From the NCBI GenBank assembly GCA_963775335.1, contig CAVZIJ010000002.1:868001-932000 (forward strand): a DNA stretch of 64,000 bases. Reading direction: 5' to 3'. Position 1 is the stretch's first letter. Each line of letters begins with the position of its first letter. This document shows positions 37,096-44,868 of the stretch, piece by piece. The notes below the pieces were generated by a model, which searched no databases, was not told the DNA's origin, and saw nothing but the letters and a program-made list of their open reading frames with translations. Position numbers and translations under genes: made by a program. Origin of the DNA: CAVQCX01 sp963775335. GTDB taxonomy: Bacteria; Pseudomonadota; Gammaproteobacteria; Chromatiales; Chromatiaceae.

Positions 37096-38808
37096 ATGGC
37101 GACGACCAGTTTCAATCCGAACCTCAGCGGCCTGGCGAGGCGCCTGATTCTCGACGGGCTGCTCTCCGAGGAGGCAGTCCTGCAGGCCACCGAGCAGGCG
37201 CTTAAGAACCGCGTCGGCTTCGTGTCCTACCTGGTCGAGAACAAGATCCTCAGCAGCCGGGAGATCGCCGAGACCGCGTACCAGGAATTCGGCGTCCCGC
37301 TGACCGATCTGAACGCCCTGGACCTCAAACAGGCCCCCGTCACCCTCGTCCAGGAAAAGCTGATCCGCAAGCACCGTGCGTTGCCCCTGTTTCGCCGGGG
37401 CAACCGGCTGTTCCTGGGGGTTTCGGACCCTACCAACCACCAGGGCCTCGACGAGATCAAGTTTCATACCGGCCTGTCCACCGAGGCGATCCTGGTCGAA
37501 GAGCACAAGCTCGAGGCCAGCATCGAAAAAGCCCTGACGGCCCAGGACACCAGCATGATGGCGCAGATGCTCGAGACCGACCTCGAGAATCTCGACATCG
37601 CCATCCAGGGGGAGGTGGGGCCCAGCGAGAGCGATCTCGATGTGGACGACGCCCCGATCGTGCGCTTCGTCAACAAGGTGATGGTCGACGCCATCTCGAG
37701 CGGTGCCTCGGACATCCACCTCGAGCCGTACGAGCAGCGCTTCCGGATCCGATACCGTCATGACGGCATGCTGCACGAGGTCGCCGCTCCGCCGCTCAAC
37801 ATCGCCTCGCGGGTCGCCGCCCGGGTCAAGGTGATGTCGCGGCTCAATATCGCCGAGCGGCGGGTCCCCCAGGACGGCCGGATCAGGATGATGCTGTCCA
37901 AGAACCGCTCTATCGATTTCCGCGTCAACACCTGCCCCACTCTCTACGGAGAAAAGGTCGTGATGCGTATCCTGGACGCGGCCACGGCGAAGATCGGCGT
38001 CGACGCCCTCGGCTTCGACCCGGATCAGAAGGAGGCGTTCCTCAAGGCGATCCACAAGCCCTACGGCATGATCCTGGTCACGGGACCCACCGGCAGCGGC
38101 AAGACGGTGACCCTCTACACCGCGCTCAACATGCTCAACCAGGATGACGTGAACATCTCGACGGTCGAGGACCCCGTCGAGATCCAGGTGCCGGGCATCA
38201 ATCAGGTGAACATGAACCCCAAGACCGGCCTGACCTTCGCCGAGGCGCTCCGGGCCTTCCTGCGCCAGGACCCGGACATCATCATGGTCGGAGAGGTCCG
38301 CGACCTGGAGACCGCGGAGATCGCGGTCAAGGCGGCCCAGACCGGCCACATGGTGCTGTCCACCCTGCACACCAACGACGCCCCCCAGAGCCTGACGCGC
38401 CTCGCCAATATGGGGGTGCCCCCTTTCAACATCGCATCGTCTGTGCTGCTCATAATGGCTCAGCGACTTGCCCGCAAGCTGTGCGAGCACTGCAAGCTCC
38501 CCGATGATCTGCCCCGGGAGGTGCTGCTCGAAGAGGGCTTCTCCGAGCAGGATCTCCTGGGGATGAAGCTCTTCAAAGCAACGGGATGTGACAAATGCAC
38601 TAAAGGGTATAAGGGGCGAATTGGTATCTTCCAGGTCATGCCCGTATCCGACGAGATAAGCCGGCTGATCATGGAGGGAGGCAACTCGCTTCAGCTGGCA
38701 GAGCAGGCGAGGCTTGAAGGCGTCAGAGACCTGCGCCGTTCCGGCCTCATCAAGGTCCGGCAGGGTATCACCAGCCTGGAAGAGATCAACCGGGTAACCA
38801 AGGACTAA
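37096..38808 (+). CDS. pilB: Type IV pilus extension ATPase PilB
   Basis: A 570-residue hexameric motor of the GspE family. N-terminal GspE domains (about 1-150) precede the C-terminal ATPase core with Walker A GPTGSGKTVTLY (about 330), the Asp box around STVEDPVE, Walker B DIIMVGEVRD and the His box TGHMVLSTLHTND. A tetracysteine zinc motif follows (CEHCKLP and CDKCTKGY). The start MATTSFNPN at 37096 is chosen because upstream in-frame sequence is unlike the family. It is followed 3 bases later by pilC. Confidence 0.96.
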   Translation: MATTSFNPNLSGLARRLILDGLLSEEAVLQATEQALKNRVGFVSYLVENKILSSREIAETAYQEFGVPLTDLNALDLKQAPVTLVQEKLIRKHRALPLFRRGNRLFLGVSDPTNHQGLDEIKFHTGLSTEAILVEEHKLEASIEKALTAQDTSMMAQMLETDLENLDIAIQGEVGPSESDLDVDDAPIVRFVNKVMVDAISSGASDIHLEPYEQRFRIRYRHDGMLHEVAAPPLNIASRVAARVKVMSRLNIAERRVPQDGRIRMMLSKNRSIDFRVNTCPTLYGEKVVMRILDAATAKIGVDALGFDPDQKEAFLKAIHKPYGMILVTGPTGSGKTVTLYTALNMLNQDDVNISTVEDPVEIQVPGINQVNMNPKTGLTFAEALRAFLRQDPDIIMVGEVRDLETAEIAVKAAQTGHMVLSTLHTNDAPQSLTRLANMGVPPFNIASSVLLIMAQRLARKLCEHCKLPDDLPREVLLEEGFSEQDLLGMKLFKATGCDKCTKGYKGRIGIFQVMPVSDEISRLIMEGGNSLQLAEQARLEGVRDLRRSGLIKVRQGITSLEEINRVTKD

Positions 38809-38811
38809 ACC

Positions 38812-40062
38812 ATGGCAGCGACAGCGCAGCAGGTCCACAAGGCCCAGCTCTTCGTCTGGGAAGGCACCGACAGGAAGGGCAAGCGTGTGCGCGGCGAGAG
38901 CCGCGCGGCAAGCGACGCCGTGGTCAAGGCCGACCTGCGCCGGCAGGGGATCAGTGTCCTGAAGGTCAAGAAAAAGGCCGCTTCCCTGCTCGGCATGCGC
39001 AAGAAGAAGATCAAGACCAAGGACATCGCGGTCTTCAGCCGCCAGCTCGCTACCATGATGAGCTCGGGCGTGCCTTTGGTGCAGTCGTTCGAGATCATCG
39101 GACGAGGCCATGTGAACCCGGCCATGCAGGACCTCCTGCTCAGCATCCGCGGCGACATCGAAGGCGGCTCCTCGCTCGCGGAGTCCCTTGGAAAGCATCC
39201 GATCTATTTCGACGACCTGTTCGTCAACTTGGTGGAGGCAGGCGAGCACGCGGGTGTCCTGGAAGGCCTGCTGCACAAGATCGCGGCCTATAAGGAGAAG
39301 ACCGAATCCCTCAAGGGCAAGATCAAGAAAGCGCTGTTCTACCCGGCGGCCGTGATCATCGTCGCCGTCCTCGTGACGGCCATCATCATGATCTTCGTAA
39401 TCCCCCAGTTCGAAGAGCTGTTCAGCAGCTTCGGAACCGATCTGCCGGCGTTTACGCGCGCGGTCCTGAACATCTCGAGGTTCGTGCAGTCCTGGTGGTG
39501 GGCGATACTGGGCGCCGCCATCATCGGTGCGATGGCGTTCGGGCGCACCTGGAAACGATCGCGCAAGTTCCGCCATCTCGTAGACAAAACCCTGCTCAGA
39601 GTACCCATCATCGGCGTCATTCTGCACAAAGCGGCGATCGCACGCTTCTGCCGGACGCTCTCGACCATGTTCGCGGCCGGCGTCCCGCTGGTGGAGGCCC
39701 TGGAATCGGTGGCGGGCGCCACGGGCAACGTCGTCTATGGCGATGCGGTCCTCAAGATGCGCGAAGACGTGGCAACCGGCCAATCGCTGCAGCTGTCGAT
39801 GCAGCAGCAGACCCTGTTCCCTCACATGGTGATCCAGATGGTGTCGATCGGCGAGGAATCCGGCGCCCTCGATGACTTGCTGGCCAAGGTGGCCGATTTC
39901 TACGAGGAAGAAGTGGACAACGCCGTAGACGCCCTGAGCAGCCTGCTGGAGCCGCTGATCATGGTGATCCTCGGTGTTCTCATCGGCAGCCTGGTCATCG
40001 CCATGTATCTGCCCATCTTCCAGCTCGGCGCCGCGGTGCTCGGAAACGCCGGCGCCCGCTGA
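38812..40062 (+). CDS. pilC: Type IV pilus inner-membrane platform protein PilC
   Basis: A 416-residue membrane protein with two GspF domains. The first begins around FSRQLATMMSSGVPLVQSFE (about 75-195) and the second around FCRTLSTMFAAGVPLVEALE (about 280-400). Three membrane segments include ALFYPAAVIIVAVLVTAII and the C-terminal PLIMVILGVLIGSLVIAMYLP. It couples PilB motion to pilin insertion. It lies between pilB and pilD in a single operon. Confidence 0.96.
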   Translation: MAATAQQVHKAQLFVWEGTDRKGKRVRGESRAASDAVVKADLRRQGISVLKVKKKAASLLGMRKKKIKTKDIAVFSRQLATMMSSGVPLVQSFEIIGRGHVNPAMQDLLLSIRGDIEGGSSLAESLGKHPIYFDDLFVNLVEAGEHAGVLEGLLHKIAAYKEKTESLKGKIKKALFYPAAVIIVAVLVTAIIMIFVIPQFEELFSSFGTDLPAFTRAVLNISRFVQSWWWAILGAAIIGAMAFGRTWKRSRKFRHLVDKTLLRVPIIGVILHKAAIARFCRTLSTMFAAGVPLVEALESVAGATGNVVYGDAVLKMREDVATGQSLQLSMQQQTLFPHMVIQMVSIGEESGALDDLLAKVADFYEEEVDNAVDALSSLLEPLIMVILGVLIGSLVIAMYLPIFQLGAAVLGNAGAR

Positions 40063-40074
40063 AGCACAGTCCGC

Positions 40075-40104
40075 GCGACCGCAGCGCTGCGTAGCTGCGG
40101 TCGC
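40075..40104 (+). terminator. Strong hairpin between pilC and pilD
   Basis: GCGACCGCAGC and GCTGCGGTCGC form a perfect 11-bp stem around an 8-base loop. No T-run follows, so it may stabilise the pilBC message or partly attenuate rather than terminate. Confidence 0.5.
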
Positions 40105-40133
40105 CCGTCGGCGCGTTACCAGGACCCTGCCGA

Positions 40134-41012
40134 ATGTTCCTCGCCGAGCTGCTGGCGCAGTCGCCTGTTTCCACTTTCGTCGCAACCGGTCTGGTCGGCC
40201 TGGCCGTGGGCAGCTTCCTCAATGTGGTGGCCCACCGCCTGCCTCGGATGCTGGAGCGCGATTGGCGCAACCAGTGCGCGGAGCTGCAGGGCGACCAAGA
40301 TCAGGAGCCCCAGAACCCCGAGCGGTACAACCTGCTGCTCCCGCCCTCGCACTGCCCCCACTGCGCACACCGGATCAGGCCGAGCGAGAACGTGCCGATC
40401 TTGAGCTATCTCTGGCTGCGCGGTCGCTGCTCGGAGTGCGGCGGCCGTATCTCGCCGCGCTACCCCCTGGTGGAAGCCCTGAGTGCCGTGCTTTCCCTCG
40501 TCGTCGTGGCGCAGCTCGGGCTCACTTGGGCGAGTCTGGCCGCTCTGGGCATGACCTGGGCACTGATCGCCCTGACCCTCATCGACCTGGACGACCAACT
40601 GCTCCCCAACGTCATTACCCTGCCTCTGGTCTGGGCAGGTCTGCTTCTCAGCCTCGGCGGTGTGTTCACCGACCCCGCCTCCGCGATCCTGGGCGCCGTC
40701 GCGGGCTATCTGGTGCTCTGGAGCGTATTCCAGGTCTTTCGCCTGCTGACCGGCAAGGAAGGCATGGGGCACGGGGATTTCAAGCTCCTCGCTGCGCTGG
40801 GGGCCTGGATGGGATGGCAGCTTCTGCCTCAGATCCTGTTGCTGTCGACCCTCGTCGGCGCCCTCATCGGGATCGGGATGGTCCTCGCCGGCCAGCATGA
40901 TCGCCGACAGCCCATCCCGTTCGGTCCCTATCTGGCGGGCGCGGGCTGGATCGCGCTACTGTGGGGCGGACCGATCAACCAGGTCTATCTGCGTTGGAGC
41001 GGCCTGGGCTGA
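40134..41012 (+). CDS. pilD: Prepilin peptidase / N-methyltransferase PilD
   Basis: A 292-residue membrane protease that cuts prepilin leaders after Gly and methylates the new N-terminal Phe. The N-terminal methyltransferase part has GSFLNVVAHRLP and the zinc-type pairs CPHC and CSEC (about 78-105). The two catalytic aspartates are in LTLIDLDDQLLP and in GHGDFKLLAALGAWMG. About seven membrane helices are present. The gene is followed 6 bases later by coaE, the usual pilD-coaE order. Confidence 0.95.
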   Translation: MFLAELLAQSPVSTFVATGLVGLAVGSFLNVVAHRLPRMLERDWRNQCAELQGDQDQEPQNPERYNLLLPPSHCPHCAHRIRPSENVPILSYLWLRGRCSECGGRISPRYPLVEALSAVLSLVVVAQLGLTWASLAALGMTWALIALTLIDLDDQLLPNVITLPLVWAGLLLSLGGVFTDPASAILGAVAGYLVLWSVFQVFRLLTGKEGMGHGDFKLLAALGAWMGWQLLPQILLLSTLVGALIGIGMVLAGQHDRRQPIPFGPYLAGAGWIALLWGGPINQVYLRWSGLG

Positions 41013-41018
41013 GCACCG

Positions 41019-41624
41019 ATGCTGGTGGTCGGCCTCACCGGCGGGATCGGCAGCGGCAAGTCCGCCGTCGGCGCCGTCTTCGCCTCCCTCGGGATACCGG
41101 TCCTGGATGCCGACCTGATCGCCCGAGAGGTGGTACAACCCGGCTCGGAGGGACTCGCCGCCGTGGTCACGGCGTTCGGCGAATCGATCCTCGGTGACGA
41201 CGCAAGCCTGGACCGGGCGCGGATGCGCGAGCGGATCTTCACAGAGCCCGCCGCACGCAAGAGCCTCGAGTCCATACTCCATCCGCGCATCAGGACCGAG
41301 ATCGTACGTCGCCTCCAGGGTCTGTCGGCGGACTATGCGGTGGTGATCATTCCCCTGCTGCTGGAGACGGGGCAGGCGGACCTCGTGGATCGCGTACTGG
41401 TGGTGGACTGCCCCGAGGCGCTGCAGATCGAGCGTGCCACAAGGCGCGATGCAGTCGACCCTCGACAGGTGCAGGCCATCGTGGAAGCGCAATGTCCGCG
41501 CACGGAGCGCCTGAGCGCCGCCGACGACATCATCGACAACCGCGGGGATCTGAACCGGCTGACGCGCCAGGTCAAGAAGCTGCATGAGACCTATCTCGCG
41601 CTGGCCCGTGCGGCCAACGCCTGA
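41019..41624 (+). CDS. coaE: Dephospho-CoA kinase
   Basis: A 201-residue P-loop kinase catalysing the last step of coenzyme A synthesis. GLTGGIGSGKSAV is the Walker A motif at residues 5-17. DADLIAREVVQPG is the substrate-binding segment, IPLLLETG lies in the lid region, and ERATRRDA carries the Arg pair. Length is normal. Confidence 0.95.
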   Translation: MLVVGLTGGIGSGKSAVGAVFASLGIPVLDADLIAREVVQPGSEGLAAVVTAFGESILGDDASLDRARMRERIFTEPAARKSLESILHPRIRTEIVRRLQGLSADYAVVIIPLLLETGQADLVDRVLVVDCPEALQIERATRRDAVDPRQVQAIVEAQCPRTERLSAADDIIDNRGDLNRLTRQVKKLHETYLALARAANA

Positions 41625-41722
41625 CCCCGGCGCGTTTGCGGCCCCACCCAAACTACCGGAGAATACCCGTCGTTGAGTCCATCGTCATGACGCCGATGGC
41701 AGCAACCCTTTCCGGGGGACCT

Positions 41723-42490
41723 GTGTCCGAGCAGATCATCTACGAGCATCCGGTCAACGAGAAGACCCGTACCCTGCTGCGCCTCGAGCATCTGTTCGAC
41801 CAGGTGTCCTTTCACATTCCGATCCGAGACACGTGGAACAGCCGAGCCGCGGTCGGCGGGATTCTCGACATCATCAGCATCGTCAACCGCACTGACCTGA
41901 AGGCCGAGCTGCTGAAGGACATCGAGCGCCATATGGCGACCCTGGGAAGGATCGCCGGGAGCCCGGGCATCAACGTCAAGCGCCTCGACCAGGTACTCGC
42001 TCGCCTGGGGCAGTGTCGGGAGCTGCTCGCCAGGCACCCCGGCAACCTGGCCCAGAGCCTGCGCGACCATGACCTGCTCAAGGCGGTACAACAACGCAGC
42101 CCGATCCCCGGGGGCAGCTGCGCGTTCGACCTGCCGCAGTATCACTTCTGGCTGGAGCGGCCCCACGGCCACCGGCTCGAGGACCTGCAGGGATGGATGC
42201 AGGACATCTCTCCGCTGGAGCACACGGTGCGCATCCTGCTGATGGTCATCCGGGGCAGCGCGGACGACAGCCGGGAGACGGCACCGCAGGGGTTCTTCCA
42301 GATGAGCCTGGACCCGCAGGTGCCGGTCCATCTGGTACGCGTTGCAGTCCCTGCGGGTCTGGATCTGTTTGCCGAGATCAGCGGGGGCAAGCACCGCTTC
42401 AGCGTTCGGTTCATGGAGTCCAAGGGGGCCGAACGCTCGCTGCAGACACAAAGAGACATCCCTTTCACCCTCGCCTGCTGCGCGATCTGA
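41723..42490 (+). CDS. zapD: Cell division protein ZapD
   Basis: A 255-residue FtsZ-bundling protein. It begins near IIYEHPVNEKTRTLLRLEHL, the conserved opening of the family, with LDIISIVNRTDLKAELLKD and WLERPHGHRLEDLQGWM later. The GTG at 41723 is preferred because GGGGGA lies just upstream and the length then fits ZapD (about 250); ATGs at 41687 and 41696 are alternatives. Its stop overlaps the yacG start by one base (TGATG). Confidence 0.92.
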   Translation: MSEQIIYEHPVNEKTRTLLRLEHLFDQVSFHIPIRDTWNSRAAVGGILDIISIVNRTDLKAELLKDIERHMATLGRIAGSPGINVKRLDQVLARLGQCRELLARHPGNLAQSLRDHDLLKAVQQRSPIPGGSCAFDLPQYHFWLERPHGHRLEDLQGWMQDISPLEHTVRILLMVIRGSADDSRETAPQGFFQMSLDPQVPVHLVRVAVPAGLDLFAEISGGKHRFSVRFMESKGAERSLQTQRDIPFTLACCAI

Positions 42491-42690
42491 TGTCTCGCGA
42501 GTCCCCCCAGGTCCGTTGTCCGACCTGCGGCAAGGCAGTGGTCTGGAGCCCCGATGCCCTCTGGCGACCATTCTGCAGCGAGCGTTGCCGGCTGATCGAT
42601 CTGGGCGAGTGGCTCTGCGAGGGCCAGCGCATCACGGACACGGCGCAGCACGAGGCCGGGACCGACCCCGAGGGTCAGGACCAGGGCTGA
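42490..42690 (+). CDS. yacG: DNA gyrase inhibitor YacG
   Basis: A 66-residue zinc protein with CPTC and CSERC ligand pairs, followed by the family signature RLIDLGEWL. In E. coli it binds GyrB and blocks gyrase. It is coupled to zapD and its 3' end overlaps the convergent Nudix gene by 16 bases. Confidence 0.92.
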   Translation: MSRESPQVRCPTCGKAVVWSPDALWRPFCSERCRLIDLGEWLCEGQRITDTAQHEAGTDPEGQDQG

Positions 42691-43664
42691 GCCGGCCAGA
42701 GCCCCCCGATACCCGCCACCCCCTGAGCGCCCGCACCCCAAGCCCGCTCGAGCAGACCCAGGTGCATGCCACCGAGGGCGTAGACGGGAATTCGTACCAT
42801 CTCCACCAAGACCGCGAACCGCTCCCAGCCCAAGGGGGAGACATCGGGATGGCTCGCCGTGGCCAACACCGGCGAGAGCACCGCGAAGTCTGCACCGATG
42901 CGCTCGGCCTGGCGCAGCTCGGCCTCGCAGTGACAGGAGGCGGCGACAAGGAACTGCTCGCCCAAGGGACGATCGCCCAGCCCCATCAGCCGGCGGCTGT
43001 CCAAATGCACGCCGTCGGCTCCCAGCTCGAGGGCAAGTGCCGGGTCGGCGTTGACAAGGACTCGCCCCCCAGGCCCCCGGCACAGCCCGATGGCGTCGCG
43101 GGCTGCGCGGACCAGCACCGACATCGGCAGGGACTTCGCCCTGATCTGGAACAGCCGCTCGCCGGCCTCCAGGGCACGGCTCATGGCCCGGAGCAGCCGC
43201 GTGCGATCGGCGACCGCTTCGTCGGCCGTGATCAGGTAGCGCTCGGACAGGTCCAACGCCTTGAGGATAGGTCGGTCCGCTTCGGGCAGCGGGTACAGAT
43301 GCAGATCGCCGGGCCGCACCCAGGCGAGCGGCTGTCCTTCGAGGCCCTCGGCGATCCCCGCATACTCGGTGACGAGGTGCACATCGAGCAGGACCTCGCG
43401 CAGGACATAGCGGTGGGCAACCCTGATCAGCGGCCGATGCCGGATCACCTCCAGCCCGAGCTCCTCGCGGATCTCGCGCCGCAAGGCCTGGGCGGTCGTC
43501 TCTCCCGGCTCGAGCTTGCCGCCTGGGAGCTCCCAGAGACCCCCTTGGTGCACGCCCTGGGCTCTTCGGCTGAGCAGCACGCGGCCCCCAGGGTCCTTGA
43601 TCACCGCTACGGCGACCCGGACGATGCGGTCGGAGCCGCTGTTCTCAGGTGCGGTACTCCGCAT
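42675..43664 (-). CDS. Nudix (MutT-type) hydrolase fused to a ThiE-like domain
   Basis: A 329-residue two-domain protein. The N-terminal Nudix domain (about 15-135) has an intact box: GGKLEPGETTAQALRREIREE as two consecutive parts, ending LGLEV. It resembles MutT, which removes 8-oxo-dGTP. The C-terminal domain (about 155-325) resembles thiamine-phosphate synthase (ThiE): LFQIRAKSLPMS, LVNADPALALELGADGVHL and DFAVLSPVLATASHPD. This fusion is recurrent in gammaproteobacteria beside argJ and secA, but the role of the ThiE-like part is unknown. It overlaps argJ by 20 bases and is the last gene of the secA-argJ run. Confidence 0.88.
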   Translation of the reverse strand: MRSTAPENSGSDRIVRVAVAVIKDPGGRVLLSRRAQGVHQGGLWELPGGKLEPGETTAQALRREIREELGLEVIRHRPLIRVAHRYVLREVLLDVHLVTEYAGIAEGLEGQPLAWVRPGDLHLYPLPEADRPILKALDLSERYLITADEAVADRTRLLRAMSRALEAGERLFQIRAKSLPMSVLVRAARDAIGLCRGPGGRVLVNADPALALELGADGVHLDSRRLMGLGDRPLGEQFLVAASCHCEAELRQAERIGADFAVLSPVLATASHPDVSPLGWERFAVLVEMVRIPVYALGGMHLGLLERAWGAGAQGVAGIGGLWPAQPWS

Positions 43665-44853
43665 TGATCCGCACGTAATCGTAGGAGAGATCGCAGGTCA
43701 GCACGCGGGCGGTCGCCCGCCCCCGTCCGAGGGCCACGCGAATGGGAATCTCGGGACCGGCCATGGCCGCGCGCCCGGCCTCTTCCGTGTAGCCTTCGTC
43801 GCGCCCTCCCTGGCTCACGATGCGGACGTCCCCGAGCCAGATCCGAACGCCGGTGATGTCCAGCGCATCCAAGCCCGAGCGACCAACCGCGGCAAGAATC
43901 CGGCCCCAGTTGGGATCGGATGCGAACAGCGCGGTCTTGACCAGCGGGGACTGCGCGATGGTGTAGGCCACCCGTCGGGCCTCGGCCTCATCGCTCGCCT
44001 CCTCGACCAGGATCTCCACCAGCTTGGTAGCGCCTTCTCCGTCGCGGACGATGGCACGGGCCAGCTCCATGCAGACCTCGGTCACGGCCTTCGCCAGTGC
44101 GCGGAACGCCTCGCTGGCGCGATCGTCGATCACCGGCGCCCCGCTGCGGCCCGAGGCCACCAGGACGCAGGCGTCGTTCGTCGAGGTGTCGCCGTCCACT
44201 GTGATCGAGTTGAACGAGGGCGCCACCGCCTGGTCCAGACAGGCCTGCAGCTCGGAGCGCGTCACCCGCGCGTCGGTCGCCAGATAGGCCAGCATGGTGG
44301 CCATGTCGGGGCGGATCATCCCGGCGCCCTTGGCCGTACCGGTGATGGTCACGGGATGACCGTCCAGCTCGAACCTCCGGGAGACGAGCTTGGGCACCCT
44401 GTCCGTGGTCATGATCGCCCGCGCGGCCGCGGGCCAATGGGACTCGTCGAGGGATTCGATCAGCTGGGGCAGAGCGGAAACGATTTTCCGGACCGGCAAC
44501 GGCTCCCCGATCACGCCGGTAGAGAACGGCAACACCTGCTGGAGAGCGCAGCCGGCGGCCGCGGCTACAAACCGGCAGGTCTCCCGGGCATCGCGCACGC
44601 CGGGCTCCCCCGTGCCCGCGTTGGCATTACCGGAGTTGATCAACAGGTAACGGGGCGACCCGGCAGCGAGATGCTCGCGGGCCACCAGCACGGGCGCGGC
44701 GCAGAAGGCATTGCGCGTGAACACCGCGGCACAGACCCCCTCCGCCGGGATCTCGATCGCGACCAGATCGTCGCGATCCCGGTATTTGATACCCGCCTGT
44801 GCCGTGCCGAGGCGCACACCCGCCACGGGGAGAAATGCCAGCTGTTCGCTCAC
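43645..44853 (-). CDS. argJ: Bifunctional glutamate N-acetyltransferase / amino-acid N-acetyltransferase ArgJ
   Basis: A 402-residue self-cleaving enzyme of the cyclic arginine pathway. It moves acetyl from N-acetylornithine to glutamate. The autocleavage site KGAGMIRPDMATMLAYLATD is present with the nucleophilic Thr, and NSITVDGDTSTNDACV and KTALFASDPNWGRILAAVG follow. The 15-base gap to secA suggests a shared transcript. Confidence 0.95.
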   Translation of the reverse strand: MSEQLAFLPVAGVRLGTAQAGIKYRDRDDLVAIEIPAEGVCAAVFTRNAFCAAPVLVAREHLAAGSPRYLLINSGNANAGTGEPGVRDARETCRFVAAAAGCALQQVLPFSTGVIGEPLPVRKIVSALPQLIESLDESHWPAAARAIMTTDRVPKLVSRRFELDGHPVTITGTAKGAGMIRPDMATMLAYLATDARVTRSELQACLDQAVAPSFNSITVDGDTSTNDACVLVASGRSGAPVIDDRASEAFRALAKAVTEVCMELARAIVRDGEGATKLVEILVEEASDEAEARRVAYTIAQSPLVKTALFASDPNWGRILAAVGRSGLDALDITGVRIWLGDVRIVSQGGRDEGYTEEAGRAAMAGPEIPIRVALGRGRATARVLTCDLSYDYVRINAEYRT

Positions 44854-44868
44854 GCGAGCCGACTCAGG

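Noticed and set aside
36871..40185. An 1104-codon open frame antisense to pilB and pilC
   Set aside because: Same artefact; both sense genes are full length with all motifs.
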